64,000 bases of DNA. Origin: Novispirillum itersonii. Lineage in GTDB: Bacteria > Pseudomonadota > Alphaproteobacteria > Rhodospirillales > Rhodospirillaceae. The position numbers and the translations under genes are program-made. Positions 26,500 through 35,671 of this stretch are shown here, in pieces; the first letter of the stretch is position 1, and every line of letters begins with the position of its first letter. The stretch lies in NCBI RefSeq assembly GCF_014205675.1, contig NZ_JACIIX010000005.1:168312-232311 (forward strand), given 5' to 3'. The notes beneath the pieces were generated by a model, which was given only the letters and a program-made list of their open reading frames with translations, was not told the DNA's origin and ran no database searches.

Positions 26500-27006
26500 A
26501 TGTCAGAGCGCAATAATAGTAATTTATTCAAAATTTCGACTATTATATCTACTGCTGTAGCAACGATTTTTTCATGCATTATTTCATCAACATTCACATA
26601 CTATTTGACGTGGAAAATAGAAGAGCAAAAGCAGTTGGCAGAACAATATAAATCAATACATGACGATTATAGAATACAGTTCAATGCGCTCATTCTCACC
26701 TTGTCCAGCTTCAACAATGACGTTCTTGAAAAGGATGTCACGGACGAGATCCAGAAAAAAAAGACAATCGATGATATAAGAAAGACAATTCTTTCCGTCC
26801 ACCAACTCGCCATAGACAAAGATCCAATAATTTCTTCTCCGGCAGCTCTTATGAGAGATGAGCTATCAGAACTATCGAAGCTGGTTCAGGCTGTAAAAGG
26901 GCGTCAGGACATTAAGCCTGTGCTTGTTGTTGGGCATAATATTTTGGAAGCAAATGCTTCTATAGAAATAGCCTACAAGCAGAAAACACTAATAAAACTG
27001 TGGTAG
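26500..27006 (+). CDS. Unknown N-terminally membrane-anchored protein
   Basis: A 168-residue protein starting one base after the previous stop codon. Residues ~10-35 form a membrane helix (ISTIISTAVATIFSCIISST). The remainder is a charged, probably helical cytoplasmic or periplasmic domain rich in Lys, Glu and Ile (KIEEQKQLAEQYKSIHDDYR, DEIQKKKTIDDIRKTIL). It has the lowest GC content of any gene in the window. Coupling to the upstream gene suggests one functional unit. No homology recognised. Confidence 0.5.
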   Translation: MSERNNSNLFKISTIISTAVATIFSCIISSTFTYYLTWKIEEQKQLAEQYKSIHDDYRIQFNALILTLSSFNNDVLEKDVTDEIQKKKTIDDIRKTILSVHQLAIDKDPIISSPAALMRDELSELSKLVQAVKGRQDIKPVLVVGHNILEANASIEIAYKQKTLIKLW

Positions 27007-27063
27007 TGAGAGCATTTTCAGATTGAGTGTGCGTAACCTACGGCTTTGAAGAAATTTGCGCAC
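27007..27063. repeat. Half copy of the AGAGCATTTTC-type element
   Basis: GAGAGCATTTTCAGATTGAG at the 3' end of the island gene closely matches the left half of the element at 42292-42344. The right half (GAAGAAATTTGCGC) is degenerate. Confidence 0.55.
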
Positions 27064-27231
27064 TACTGTGGAGAGAAGTGCTCGACAAGCTTGCCAACCT
27101 GATCCCACAGCGCATCAATAGTGCGTTGTGGTTCTTTTGCCGCAGCAGGGCTTTGAGTTGGACACCTCCGGAAACTGGCCTTTGGGCTGACTGTGTGATT
27201 CACTTTCCGGCGCTGCTGCCGGGAGGTGAAG

Positions 27232-27725
27232 ATGACGGGTCAGGCGGGTTTCTGGGATCTTGAGAACAGCCTTGAAGCGCTTTCAGCGGAAGGTGATCCG
27301 CTGGAAAAGCTGGATCGGACGGTCCCCTTCGAGCAGTTCCGCCCGTTGCTGCTGAAGGCCGTCCGGCGGTCTGATCCATCGAAGGGTGGCCGTCCGGGGT
27401 TCGATGGTGTGCTGAAGTTCAGGATACTGGTCTGTCGCTACACCAGACGGCCTTTCAGGTGCGGAACCGTCTGACATGGCTGCGGTTCTGCGGTCTGCGC
27501 CCCGGCGATGCGGTGCCCGACGTTAACACGCTGTGGGATTGCTGCGTGGCGCTGATCAAGGCGGGCCGGATCCCGGAGGAGTGGAAGGAGCAGCCCGCAA
27601 AGCTGCGCCAGAGAGACCGGAATGACCGCTGGACTACCAAATGGACACCTCTGAACGTGACTGACCTGATCCGCGATATCCGAAAATCTGGTGGAACGGA
27701 CATACTGTGTCGCCGCCACAACTGA
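27232..27725 (+). pseudogene. Decayed IS5-family transposase
   Basis: The frame starts normally with GGGAGG before ATG. It encodes the IS5-type N-terminus: GQAGFWDLENSLEALSAEGD, PLEKLDRTVPFEQFRPLL, then SDPSKGGRPGFDGVLKFRIL. Near 27435 a small deletion shifts the frame; the protein resumes in another frame as TAFQVRNRLTWLRFCGLRPG and DAVPDVNTLW. After AGRIPEEWKE roughly 50 residues that include the first catalytic Asp region are missing. A last piece KLRQRDRNDRWTTKW follows before similarity ends. No complete inverted repeats are evident. Non-functional. Confidence 0.8.
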
Positions 27726-27740
27726 CAAAGTAATGCCCCC

Positions 27741-28319
27741 CTACGGGTTCACCCACACCGCCGCCATCAGCGCCCCCTCCGGGCCATAACTGAAGCGGGC
27801 ACGGCGGTTGTCCTGCCGCTGAAGCTGGAACCAGTCCAGCGCAGTAGCCTGCACCACAATCACCCCGAAGCAGGCACGGCCTGCCCCCTCTTCCGCCGCC
27901 CCAGGCATCGGCGCAGCGGCCCCGGCGAAGGCGCGTTCATCGCCCGGCGGGCCACCGGTGTAGGTGCTGCGGGTCCATGGCGGCAGCGTCGCCCAGGCCG
28001 CCGCCGCAGCCGGGCTGTCCGGGCCGTGCAGGGTGGCGGTGCCGATCAGGCGCAGTTGCAGGCGGGTCTGCGGGCAATACCCCAGCACGGTCACGCGTGG
28101 GGCGGCAGTCAGTTCCGCCCACTTCGGGCTGCGCACATCGGTATGGATGTCCAGCGTCCGCCGCGCCGGATCACAGGCCCGCAGCACCACCATCCGCGCC
28201 TGCGGGGCCCCCTCGGCATCCACCGTGCACAGGGTCACGCAGCGGAACCCCGACTGCGGATCCCCCGCCGCCTGCCGCAACGCCGCCCAACCGGCGGCCT
28301 CGATCTCTGACAGCATCAT
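27741..28319 (-). CDS. Pyridoxamine 5'-phosphate oxidase-like flavoprotein
   Basis: A 192-residue protein of the split-barrel FMN fold (Alr4036/PNPOx-like). It has FRCVTLCTVDAEGAPQARMV and VLRACDPARRTLDIHTDVRS, then KWAELTAAPRVTVLGYCP, a common pattern in which the flavin phosphate is bound by the Arg-rich strand. The true PdxH is at 21728-22330, so this one is a paralogue with an unknown substrate. It lies 44 bases from the LysR gene, both on the minus strand, and could be co-transcribed with it. Confidence 0.75.
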   Translation of the reverse strand: MMLSEIEAAGWAALRQAAGDPQSGFRCVTLCTVDAEGAPQARMVVLRACDPARRTLDIHTDVRSPKWAELTAAPRVTVLGYCPQTRLQLRLIGTATLHGPDSPAAAAAWATLPPWTRSTYTGGPPGDERAFAGAAAPMPGAAEEGAGRACFGVIVVQATALDWFQLQRQDNRRARFSYGPEGALMAAVWVNP

Positions 28320-28363
28320 CGCGTCCTCTCCTTGCCCGCCAGAAGGGCTGTCCCACAGGCAGT

Positions 28364-29311
28364 TTACAGCGCCGTTGCGCCGTCCTCAGTCCTTCCCCCG
28401 TCCACCCCGTCCGGCCGGATGGCGACGATCTGCGCCCGCAGCCACTGGTTGGCGGCGTCGCGGTGGAATTTGGAATGCCAGAACAGGCCGATCGACACTT
28501 CCGGCAGGCTGACCGGGTGGGCGCACCACGACAGGCCGAACGGCCCGGCGATGCACTGGGCCAGCACCTGCGGCACCGTCGCCACCATATCCGTATTGCG
28601 CAGAATGTGCCCGACCGCGACAAAGTGCGGCACCTGAAGCCGCAGCCGCCGCGCCACCCCCATGCGCGCCAGCAGGTCATCGACAATACCGTGCCCGGTG
28701 CCCGCCGCCACCACCCCGACATGTTCGGCGGCCGTGAAGTCTTCCAGAGTCATCCCGCCGGGGTGGTCCAAGGGGTGGCCGTGCCGGTACAGGCACACGT
28801 AATGCTGCCCGAACAGCCGCCGCTGAAAGAACCCGGTCTGAAGGTCCGGCAGCAGGCCGATGGCCAGATGCACGTTCCCGGCCTCCATCTCGCGCGGCAG
28901 ATCGATGCTCAGGTTGCGCACGGTGCTGACCGAAACCCCCGGTGCCACCGCCGCCAGCCGCGCCATCAAGGCCGGAAGGAAGTGGATTTCGCCGATATCG
29001 GTCATGGCAATCACAAAGTTCTGGCGACTGCGGGCCGGGTCGAACACCACCGACTGGTTGAGCGCACTGTGGATCGCCCCCAGCGCATAGCTGACCGGTT
29101 CGGCCAGTGCCTCGGCGTAGGGGGTCGGCACCATCCCCTGCTGGGTGCGGATGAACAGATCATCCCCCAGCAGCCGCCGCAGCCGGGCCAGACAGTTGCT
29201 GACCGCCGGCTGGGTCATGCCCAGCCGCTCCGCCGTCTGGCCGACCCGCCCGGTGTTCAGCAGGTCGTTGAACACCACCAGCAGGTTGAGGTCCACATTC
29301 TTCAGATCCAT
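28364..29311 (-). CDS. LysR-type regulator, NahR/NagR-like
   Basis: A 315-residue regulator. The helix-turn-helix is RVGQTAERLGMTQPAVSNCL followed by ARLRRLLGDDLFIRTQQGMV, typical of the NahR/NodD/LinR branch. The C-terminal part is the effector-binding domain (TDIGEIHFLPALMARLAAVA). It is divergent from the salicylate operon, with 188 bases between starts. NahR and NagR activate such operons in response to salicylate, and I infer the same here. The start is the ATG of MDLKNVDLN; a second in-frame ATG is 12 bases upstream. Confidence 0.88.
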   Translation of the reverse strand: MDLKNVDLNLLVVFNDLLNTGRVGQTAERLGMTQPAVSNCLARLRRLLGDDLFIRTQQGMVPTPYAEALAEPVSYALGAIHSALNQSVVFDPARSRQNFVIAMTDIGEIHFLPALMARLAAVAPGVSVSTVRNLSIDLPREMEAGNVHLAIGLLPDLQTGFFQRRLFGQHYVCLYRHGHPLDHPGGMTLEDFTAAEHVGVVAAGTGHGIVDDLLARMGVARRLRLQVPHFVAVGHILRNTDMVATVPQVLAQCIAGPFGLSWCAHPVSLPEVSIGLFWHSKFHRDAANQWLRAQIVAIRPDGVDGGRTEDGATAL

Positions 29312-29329
29312 GACCAATATCAAGCCCTG

Positions 29330-29370
29330 TGATGGGAAACATCATAATCATAAATTACCAAAATTTTGGA
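29330..29370. promoter_or_regulatory. LysR-type operator candidates
   Basis: TGATGGGAAACATCA (29330-29344) is a perfect TGATG-N5-CATCA inverted repeat of the kind LysR regulators bind. A second palindrome CCAAAATTTTGG is at 29359-29370. Both lie in the regulator-operon gap, close to the regulator's own start, allowing autoregulation and activation of the operon. Confidence 0.6.
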
Positions 29371-29499
29371 TTTAAAGTCATTCTTGGTTTCACACCAAAG
29401 ACGGGCCGGTCAACGGCCCCCTGAAACGCAGGCCGGTCAACGGCCCGGCCCCCGCCACCGGGCGGCCATCATGAGGAAACACCCTCTGGGGAAACGACC

Positions 29500-30486
29500 A
29501 TGGATCTCGTCATCCGTCCGCTGGGGCGCGTTCTCGACGCGCCGCCGGGGGCCAATCTGCTGGACGTTCTGCGCCAGAATGACATCCCGATTTCTTACAG
29601 CTGTATGGCCGGGCGCTGCGGCGTCTGCCGCTGCACGGTGGAGGACGGCCAGATCCTGTCTTCCGCCGCCGATGCCGCCCAGCCGGTGCTGTCCGGCGGC
29701 AGCCAGATTCTGGCCTGCCAGAGCACCCTGACCGCCGCCTGTACCATCACCATCCCGGAGCCGGATGAAGTGGTGGTCCACCCCGCCCGGGTGCTGAAGG
29801 CGACGGTGACGGAGATCCGGCAGGAAACCCACGACATCCGCACCATCCTGCTGAAGCCGTCCAAACCGCTCAGCCATGCGCCGGGGCAGTACGCCACCCT
29901 TCAGTTCACCCCGGACCATATCCGCCCCTATTCGATGGCGGGTATCGAGGGCGACGCCCTGCTGGAATTCCAGATCCGGCTGGTGCCGGGCGGGCGGGTC
30001 AGCCCCTATGTGTTTGAGACTCTGGCCGTCGGCGATGCGGTGCGGGTCAGCGGCCCGCTCGGGGCCTCCTACCTGCGCCGCCGTCACGACGGGCCGATGC
30101 TGTGCATCGCCGGGGGCACCGGTCTGGCCCCGGTGCTGTCGATCGTGCGCGGGGCGCTGGCGGCGGGCATGACCAACCCGGTCCACCTGTATTTCGGCGT
30201 GCGCACCGCCCACGACGTTTACGCCCTCGACCGCCTGAACGCCCTCGCCGCCGCCCATCCGCAGATCACCGTTCACACCGTAATTGCCCACGGCGAGGCC
30301 GGACCCGGCCAGCGCTCCGGGCTGGTGACGGCGGCGGTGGAGCAGGACTTCGCGGACCTGACCGGCTTCCGCGCCTACCTCTGCGGTGCCCCGGCAATGG
30401 TCGAGGCCGCGACGATGGTGGTCAAACGCCGGGGCATTCCCGCCGCCCACATCTACGCCGACGCCTTCTATTCCAGCGGTTTTTAA
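29500..30486 (+). CDS. Salicylate 5-hydroxylase ferredoxin reductase (NagAa-like)
   Basis: A 328-residue reductase that passes NADH electrons through FAD and a plant-type 2Fe-2S centre to the Rieske ferredoxin. The N-terminal domain has the ligands CMAGRCGVCRC and, later, LACQS. Then come the FAD motif RPYSMAG and the NAD site CIAGGTGLAPVLSIVRGAL. It ends LCGAPAMVEA...IYADAFYSSGF. Length, order and ending match NagAa of the nag (salicylate/naphthalene) pathway closely. It is the first gene of the operon and is separated from the next by a 260-base repeat array. Confidence 0.88.
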   Translation: MDLVIRPLGRVLDAPPGANLLDVLRQNDIPISYSCMAGRCGVCRCTVEDGQILSSAADAAQPVLSGGSQILACQSTLTAACTITIPEPDEVVVHPARVLKATVTEIRQETHDIRTILLKPSKPLSHAPGQYATLQFTPDHIRPYSMAGIEGDALLEFQIRLVPGGRVSPYVFETLAVGDAVRVSGPLGASYLRRRHDGPMLCIAGGTGLAPVLSIVRGALAAGMTNPVHLYFGVRTAHDVYALDRLNALAAAHPQITVHTVIAHGEAGPGQRSGLVTAAVEQDFADLTGFRAYLCGAPAMVEAATMVVKRRGIPAAHIYADAFYSSGF

Positions 30487-30730
30487 GGGGTTTTTAGGCC
30501 CCTCAGACGGCGGGCGGGGGCGTCCGCCCCCTTGCCTCACGCGCGAATGGTCGCGCGGGCGCTCAACGCGCCAGTCGCTACGCTTCGCTTTGTTTTCAGG
30601 CCCCTCAGACGGCGGGCGGGGGCGTCCGCCCCCTTGCCTTACGTGCCCACGCGGGCACGGGGCCTCAACGGCCCAGTCGGCCCGGCTTTGCCGGGCCTCC
30701 AGAGCCCCCCACCCCACAAAGGGGGCCACA
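30487..30730. repeat. Hairpin repeat array 2, inside the salicylate operon
   Basis: Two units of the same modular repeat as at 1-480, in reverse orientation. Each begins AGGCCCCTCAGACGGCGGGC. One carries the CGCGCGAATGGTCGCGCG module, the other the GTGCCCACGCGGGCAC module. A GGCCCGGCTTTGCCGGGCC hairpin closes the array before the ribosome-binding site AGGAGG of the next gene. Confidence 0.9.
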
Positions 30731-30746
30731 TAAACAGGAGGAAACG

Positions 30747-31982
30747 ATGACCACCCCGTGGCAGGATGACGGCACCAGCCGCATCCCCTATTCCGTCTAC
30801 ACCAACCCCGATCTGCACCGGCGCGAACTCGACCGCTTCTTCTATTCCGGTCACTGGTGTTACGTCGGTCTGGAAGCCGAAATCCCCAACCCCGGCGATT
30901 TCCGCCGCAGCGTGATCGGTGAACGGTCGGTGCTGATGACCCGCAGCGCCGACGGTGCGGTCAACGTGGTGGAAAACGTCTGTGCCCACCGCGGCATGCG
31001 CTTCTGCCGCGAACGGCACGGCAACCGCAAGGATCTGCTCTGTCCCTATCATCAGTGGAGCTATGACCTGAAGGGCAATCTTCAGGGCGTGCCGTTCCGG
31101 CGCGGGGTCAAGCAGGATGGAAAAATCAACGGCGGCATGCCCGCCGATTTCCGCCCGGAGCAGCACGGCCTGACCCAGCTGAAAGTCGCCGTCCGCAACG
31201 GCGTGGTGTTCGCCAGCTTCGACCCGGAGGTGGAACCGCTGGAAGACTTCCTCGGCCCGGTGATCCTCGGGTACTTCGACCGGGTGTTCGATGGCCGCCC
31301 GCTGGAAATCCTCGGCTACCGCCGCCAGCGCATTCCCGGCAACTGGAAGCTGATGCAGGAAAACATCAAGGACCCCTATCACCCCGGCCTGCTGCACACC
31401 TGGTTTTCCACCTTCGGCCTGTGGCGGGCCGATAACCGGTCGCAGCTGAAGATGGATGCCCACAAACGCCACGCCGCGATGATTTCCACCCGCGGTCAGG
31501 GCGGCAAGGTCGCCGATGTGATCAGCAACGTTGACAGCTTCAAGGATAAAATGACCGTCAACGACCCGCGCCTGCTGGATATCGTCCACGAGCCATGGTG
31601 GGGCACCCCGACGGCGGTGATGACCACCATCTTCCCCAGCCTGATCATCCAGCAGCAGGTCAACAGCGTTTCCACCCGCCACATCCAGCCCAACGGCGAA
31701 GGCAGCTTCGACTTTGTGTGGACCCACTTCGGCTTTGCCGGTGACGACGCCGAGATGCGCCAGCGCCGCCTGATTCAGGCCAACCTGTTCGGCCCGGCCG
31801 GTTTTGTCTCCGCCGATGACGGCGAGGTGATCGAATGGTCGCAGGAAGGATTCACCCAGAACCCGGCCCGCAGCACGCTGGTGGAAATGGGGGGCCGCGA
31901 TACCGACGACGCCGACCACATGGTCACCGAAACACTGATCCGGGGCATGTACGCCTACTGGCGTCAGCGGATGGGGGAATAA
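30747..31982 (+). CDS. Salicylate 5-hydroxylase large subunit (NagG-like)
   Basis: A 411-residue Rieske non-heme iron oxygenase alpha subunit. With reductase, ferredoxin and small subunit it converts salicylate to gentisate using O2 and NADH. The Rieske ligands are CAHRGMRFC and CPYHQWSYD. The mononuclear iron ligands fall in [11 protein letters not shown] (two His) and a later acidic residue. The neighbouring genes point to salicylate 5-hydroxylase rather than benzoate or anthranilate dioxygenase. The start has a strong AGGAGGAAACG site. Confidence 0.88.
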   Translation: MTTPWQDDGTSRIPYSVYTNPDLHRRELDRFFYSGHWCYVGLEAEIPNPGDFRRSVIGERSVLMTRSADGAVNVVENVCAHRGMRFCRERHGNRKDLLCPYHQWSYDLKGNLQGVPFRRGVKQDGKINGGMPADFRPEQHGLTQLKVAVRNGVVFASFDPEVEPLEDFLGPVILGYFDRVFDGRPLEILGYRRQRIPGNWKLMQENIKDPYHPGLLHTWFSTFGLWRADNRSQLKMDAHKRHAAMISTRGQGGKVADVISNVDSFKDKMTVNDPRLLDIVHEPWWGTPTAVMTTIFPSLIIQQQVNSVSTRHIQPNGEGSFDFVWTHFGFAGDDAEMRQRRLIQANLFGPAGFVSADDGEVIEWSQEGFTQNPARSTLVEMGGRDTDDADHMVTETLIRGMYAYWRQRMGE

Positions 31983-31984
31983 CC

Positions 31985-32470
31985 ATGGTTGATTTTGCCA
32001 CTGTCTCCGCCCTGCTCGACCTGTACAGCGCCTATGCCGCCACCGTTGATTCCTCTGACTGGGACCACTGGCCGGACTTCTTTCTGGAAGACGGCACCTA
32101 CCGCCTTCAGCCGCGCGAAAACTTCGATGCCGGGCTGCCGCTGTGCCTGCTGGCGCTGGAAAGCAAGGCGATGATCCGCGACCGCGTCTATGGGGTGAAG
32201 GAGACCATGTACCACGACCCCTATTACCAGCGGCACGTGGTCGGCATCCCCCGCATTCTCTCCGTCACCGCCACCCCGGCGGGCGAGGAGATCGAGGCCG
32301 AGGCCAATTACATCGTCTTCCGCACCAAGCGCGACGGCCTGACCGAGGTGTTCAACGCCGGGCGGTACCGCGACGTCATCCGCCGCACGGAAGACGGGCT
32401 GAAGTTCCGGTCCCGGCTGTGCGTCTACGACAGCGACCTGATCCCCAATTCCGTCATTTACCCGATCTGA
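31985..32470 (+). CDS. Salicylate 5-hydroxylase small subunit (NagH-like)
   Basis: A 161-residue beta subunit of the ring-hydroxylating oxygenase (cystatin-like/NTF2 fold). Typical parts are [20 protein letters not shown], then [16 protein letters not shown] and the C-terminal [20 protein letters not shown]. It has no catalytic metal and stabilises the hexamer. It starts two bases after the large subunit's stop codon, so it is co-translated. Confidence 0.88.
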   Translation: MVDFATVSALLDLYSAYAATVDSSDWDHWPDFFLEDGTYRLQPRENFDAGLPLCLLALESKAMIRDRVYGVKETMYHDPYYQRHVVGIPRILSVTATPAGEEIEAEANYIVFRTKRDGLTEVFNAGRYRDVIRRTEDGLKFRSRLCVYDSDLIPNSVIYPI

Positions 32471-32480
32471 GGACCGCGCC

Positions 32481-32804
32481 ATGACCGCTGACACCGACCT
32501 GTGGCTGGATGTCGCCGCCGTTGACGACATCCCCGACGGCGATGCGCTGGGGGCCTGCGCCGCCGGGCACGCCCTGACCCTGTACCGGGTGGAGGGCGAG
32601 GTGTTCGCCACCGCCGACCTCTGTACCCACGGGGCCGCCCGCATGTGCGACGGCTTTCTGGAAGGCTACGAGACTGAATGCCCCCTGCATCAGGGCCGCT
32701 TCGACATCCGCAGCGGCAAGGCCCTGAATGCCCCGCTGACCGACGACATCCGCACCTACCCGGTCCGCTGCGACGGCGGGCGGGTTCTGGTGCGCTTCGA
32801 ATAA
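32481..32804 (+). CDS. Rieske-type ferredoxin of the oxygenase (NagAb-like)
   Basis: A 107-residue ferredoxin with Rieske cluster ligands CTHGAARMC and [10 protein letters not shown]. It shuttles electrons from the reductase to the hydroxylase. The family is ~104 residues, so length fits. It follows the small subunit after 10 bases. Confidence 0.9.
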   Translation: MTADTDLWLDVAAVDDIPDGDALGACAAGHALTLYRVEGEVFATADLCTHGAARMCDGFLEGYETECPLHQGRFDIRSGKALNAPLTDDIRTYPVRCDGGRVLVRFE

Positions 32805-32851
32805 TCCAAGAAACAACAAGAACAACACCCCCCTCTGGAGAGGCAAACGCC

Positions 32852-34231
32852 ATGACGACGTCCCCCCGGTCCACGCCTTCAGGCGGGATCAATATCGTGG
32901 AGCTGATGGACCGCGCCCCGGTCACCGGCTTCCACCTGAAAGTGCTGGCCCTGTGCGTGCTGGTCGCCATGCTCGACGGGTTTGACACCCAGGCCATCGC
33001 CTTTGTCGCCCCGGTGCTGGCGGCACAGTGGAACGTGCCGATGACCCAGTTCAGCGCCGCCTTCGGGGTCGGCCTGCTCGGCCTGACCATCGGCGCGCTG
33101 GTGTTCGGCCCGGTGGCTGACCGCATCGGCCGCAAGAAAGTGCTGCTGATCTGCACGGTCCTCTTCGGCGGCTTCGCACTGGCCACCGCCTGGGCGACCA
33201 ACCTCAACAGCCTGCTGATCCTGCGGCTGCTGACCGGCATCGGGCTGGGCGGGGCCCTGCCCAACATCATCGCCATGACGGCGGAATACGCCCCCACCCG
33301 CCTGCGCGCCACCGCCGTCACCGTCATGTTCTGCGGCTTTCCGCTGGGGTCGGTGCTGGGCGGGTTCCTCGCCGCCAAGATGATCCCGCTGTGGGGCTGG
33401 GAAAGCGTGTTCGTGCTGGGCGGGGTGCTGCCGCTGCTGGCCCTGCCGCTGCTGGCCACCAGCCTGCCGGAATCGGTGCGCTTTCTGGTCACCCACAACC
33501 GCGCCCCCGACCGCGTCGCCGCCATCCTTGACCATGTGACCGCCACCCCCGGCAGCCACAGCCCGGCACAGACCTACTTCGTGCCGGAACAGACGGTCAG
33601 CGGCTTCACCGGCAAGCACCTGTTCACCGAAGGCCGGGCGTGGACCACCCTGCTGCTGTGGGTCGCCTTCTTCTGCAATCTTCTGGTGATGTACTTCCTC
33701 GTCAACTGGCTGCCGGCCCTGCTGAAACAGGGCGGATACCCGCTGGATGCCGCCATCTATGCCACCTCCACCCTCAACGGCGGCGGTGTGGTCGGCGGGA
33801 TCGTTCTGGGCCGGATGATCGACCGCATGGGGCCCTATGTCATCCTTGGCTCCTGCTATGCCATGGCCGCCGCCTTCATCGGTGTTGTTGCCGGGGCCGG
33901 GGGCAACGCCGCCCTGCTGTATCCGGCGCTGTTCATGGTCGGTATCGGCGTGGTCGGGGCGCAGATCGGCCTGAACGCCGTCGCCTCCGGCCTGTATCCC
34001 ACCGGCCTGCGCTCCACCGGGATCGGCTGGGCGCTGGGGGTCGGGCGGCTGGGCTCCATCCTCGGGCCGACCGTCGGCGGGCTGCTGCTGGCCCAGAACT
34101 GGGCCCCCAACGCCATCCTTCAGGTGTCGCTGTGGCCGTCGCTGCTGGCCTCCATCGCCGTGTTCCTGCTGGGCATCGTGGTGTCCCGCCGTGCCCGCGC
34201 ACAGGCGCAGACGCAGGCCGCCACCGCCTGA
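32852..34231 (+). CDS. Aromatic acid:H+ symporter (MFS, AAHS family)
   Basis: A 459-residue, 12-helix transporter. It shows the family motif MLDGFDTQAIAFVAP in helix 1, the MFS loop GPVADRIGRKKVL between helices 2 and 3, and TAEYAPTRLRATAVTVMFCG at helix 5. AAHS proteins (PcaK, BenK, GenK) import benzoates and hydroxybenzoates; salicylate or gentisate is the obvious cargo here by context. The ATG at 32852 follows CTGGAGAGG. An in-frame reading upstream overlaps the ferredoxin and is rejected. Confidence 0.9.
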   Translation: MTTSPRSTPSGGINIVELMDRAPVTGFHLKVLALCVLVAMLDGFDTQAIAFVAPVLAAQWNVPMTQFSAAFGVGLLGLTIGALVFGPVADRIGRKKVLLICTVLFGGFALATAWATNLNSLLILRLLTGIGLGGALPNIIAMTAEYAPTRLRATAVTVMFCGFPLGSVLGGFLAAKMIPLWGWESVFVLGGVLPLLALPLLATSLPESVRFLVTHNRAPDRVAAILDHVTATPGSHSPAQTYFVPEQTVSGFTGKHLFTEGRAWTTLLLWVAFFCNLLVMYFLVNWLPALLKQGGYPLDAAIYATSTLNGGGVVGGIVLGRMIDRMGPYVILGSCYAMAAAFIGVVAGAGGNAALLYPALFMVGIGVVGAQIGLNAVASGLYPTGLRSTGIGWALGVGRLGSILGPTVGGLLLAQNWAPNAILQVSLWPSLLASIAVFLLGIVVSRRARAQAQTQAATA

Positions 34232-34268
34232 TCCTCTTTCCGCTTTCCTGCCATAAGGACTGAATCCG

Positions 34269-34979
34269 ATGACCGATACCCTGCTGTTCCCCGCCCCGCC
34301 GCAGCCGTCGGCGGCGGTGGTCGGCCACACCGCCCGCTTCCCGGTCAACCGCATTTTCTGCGTCGGCCGCAACTACGCCGAACATGCCAAGGAAATGGGG
34401 GTCGAGGTGGACCGCGAGGCCCCGTTCTACTTCCTCAAGCACGCCGGGGCGCTGGTCGCCAGCGGCAGCGCCATCGCCTACCCGCCCGGTACCGCCAATT
34501 ACCATTATGAAATGGAATTCGTCGTCGCCATCGGGGCCCCGGCCTGGCATGTGCCGGAAGACCGGGCGATGGAGGCGGTGTTCGGCTACGCCAGCGGCCT
34601 CGACATGACCCGCCGCGACCTTCAGCTCGATGCCCGCGCCAAGGGCCGCCCGTGGGATCTGGGCAAGGACTTTGAACAGTCCGCGGTGCTGTCGGCGATC
34701 CTGCCGAAGGAGCAGGCCGCCGCCCCCGGCCCGCAACGGATCAGCCTGAGCGTCAACGGCACCGTGCGGCAGGATGCGCATCTGGCCGATCTGGTGTGGT
34801 CGGTGCCGGAACTGATCGCCCATCTGTCACGCTATTACCATCTGGTGCCGGGCGACCTGATTTACACCGGCACCCCGGCCGGGGTTGGCCCGGTGGTGGC
34901 GGGCGATACCATCCACGGCAGCATCGACGGCCTGCCGGAGGTGACCCTGACCCTGCTGCCCGCCGAAGCCACAGCGTAA
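34269..34979 (+). CDS. Fumarylpyruvate hydrolase (NagK-like, FAH family)
   Basis: A 236-residue fumarylacetoacetate-hydrolase-fold enzyme. It cleaves fumarylpyruvate to fumarate and pyruvate, the last step of gentisate breakdown. Family elements are IFCVGRNYAEHAKEMG, PFYFLKHAGALV, the metal-binding YHYEMEFVVAIG, and VWSVPELIAHLSRYYHLVPG followed by DLIYTGTPAGVGPV. The short single-domain length matches NagK rather than full-length fumarylacetoacetase. Confidence 0.9.
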   Translation: MTDTLLFPAPPQPSAAVVGHTARFPVNRIFCVGRNYAEHAKEMGVEVDREAPFYFLKHAGALVASGSAIAYPPGTANYHYEMEFVVAIGAPAWHVPEDRAMEAVFGYASGLDMTRRDLQLDARAKGRPWDLGKDFEQSAVLSAILPKEQAAAPGPQRISLSVNGTVRQDAHLADLVWSVPELIAHLSRYYHLVPGDLIYTGTPAGVGPVVAGDTIHGSIDGLPEVTLTLLPAEATA

Positions 34980-34994
34980 CCGACGGGGGCCGCC

Positions 34995-35642
34995 ATGCTG
35001 TTTCACGGTTACTTCCGCTCCTCCGCCGCGTGGCGGTGCCGCATCGCCTTCGGGCTGAAGGGCCTGTCCCCCGACTTTGTCCCGGTGCATCTGCGCCGGG
35101 ACGGGGGGGAACAGACCAAACCCGCCTACCGCACCATCAACCCGCAGGGGCTGGTGCCGTCGCTGACGGTGGACGGTCAGGTACTGACCCAGTCCCTTGC
35201 CATCCTCGAATGGCTGGACGAAACCCACCCGCAGCCGCGCCTGCTGCCGGACGATCCCTTCGCCCGGGCCGAGGTGCGGGCCTTTGCCCTGACCATCGCC
35301 GCCGATATCCACCCGGTTAACAACCTGCGGATCCTCACCTACCTGAAAGGCCCGCTGGCCCAGCCGCAGGAGGCGGTGGACACCTGGGTCCGCCACTGGT
35401 GTCAGGACGGACTGGCCGCCTGCGAGGCGCTGGCGGTCCGCTCCGCCCGCCGGGGCCGTTTCACCTTCGGCGAGGCCCCGGGGCTGGCCGACATCTGCCT
35501 GATCCCGCAGCTTGGCGGGGCCCGGCGCTTCGGGCTGGACACCACGCAGTTCCCGCGCCTGACCGAGATTGAAGCCGCCTGCAACGCCCTGCCCGCCTTC
35601 ACGGAGGCCCGGCCCGACCGTCAGCCCGACGCCGAGGCCTGA
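34995..35642 (+). CDS. Maleylpyruvate isomerase (NagL-like, zeta GST)
   Basis: A 215-residue zeta-class glutathione transferase that isomerises maleylpyruvate to fumarylpyruvate with glutathione. The N-terminal active-site region is [19 protein letters not shown]. The glutathione-binding [13 protein letters not shown] and [11 protein letters not shown] motifs follow, and the helical domain has [11 protein letters not shown]. It starts 15 bases after the hydrolase and is 29 bases before gentisate dioxygenase. Confidence 0.9.
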   Translation: MLFHGYFRSSAAWRCRIAFGLKGLSPDFVPVHLRRDGGEQTKPAYRTINPQGLVPSLTVDGQVLTQSLAILEWLDETHPQPRLLPDDPFARAEVRAFALTIAADIHPVNNLRILTYLKGPLAQPQEAVDTWVRHWCQDGLAACEALAVRSARRGRFTFGEAPGLADICLIPQLGGARRFGLDTTQFPRLTEIEAACNALPAFTEARPDRQPDAEA

Positions 35643-35671
35643 GCCCCCCTCTTTTGTCCGGAGACACTCTC

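Noticed and set aside
27027-27231. Open frame between the island and the transposase fragment
   Set aside because: It crosses the decayed repeat and the transposase leader region, and shows no conserved features.
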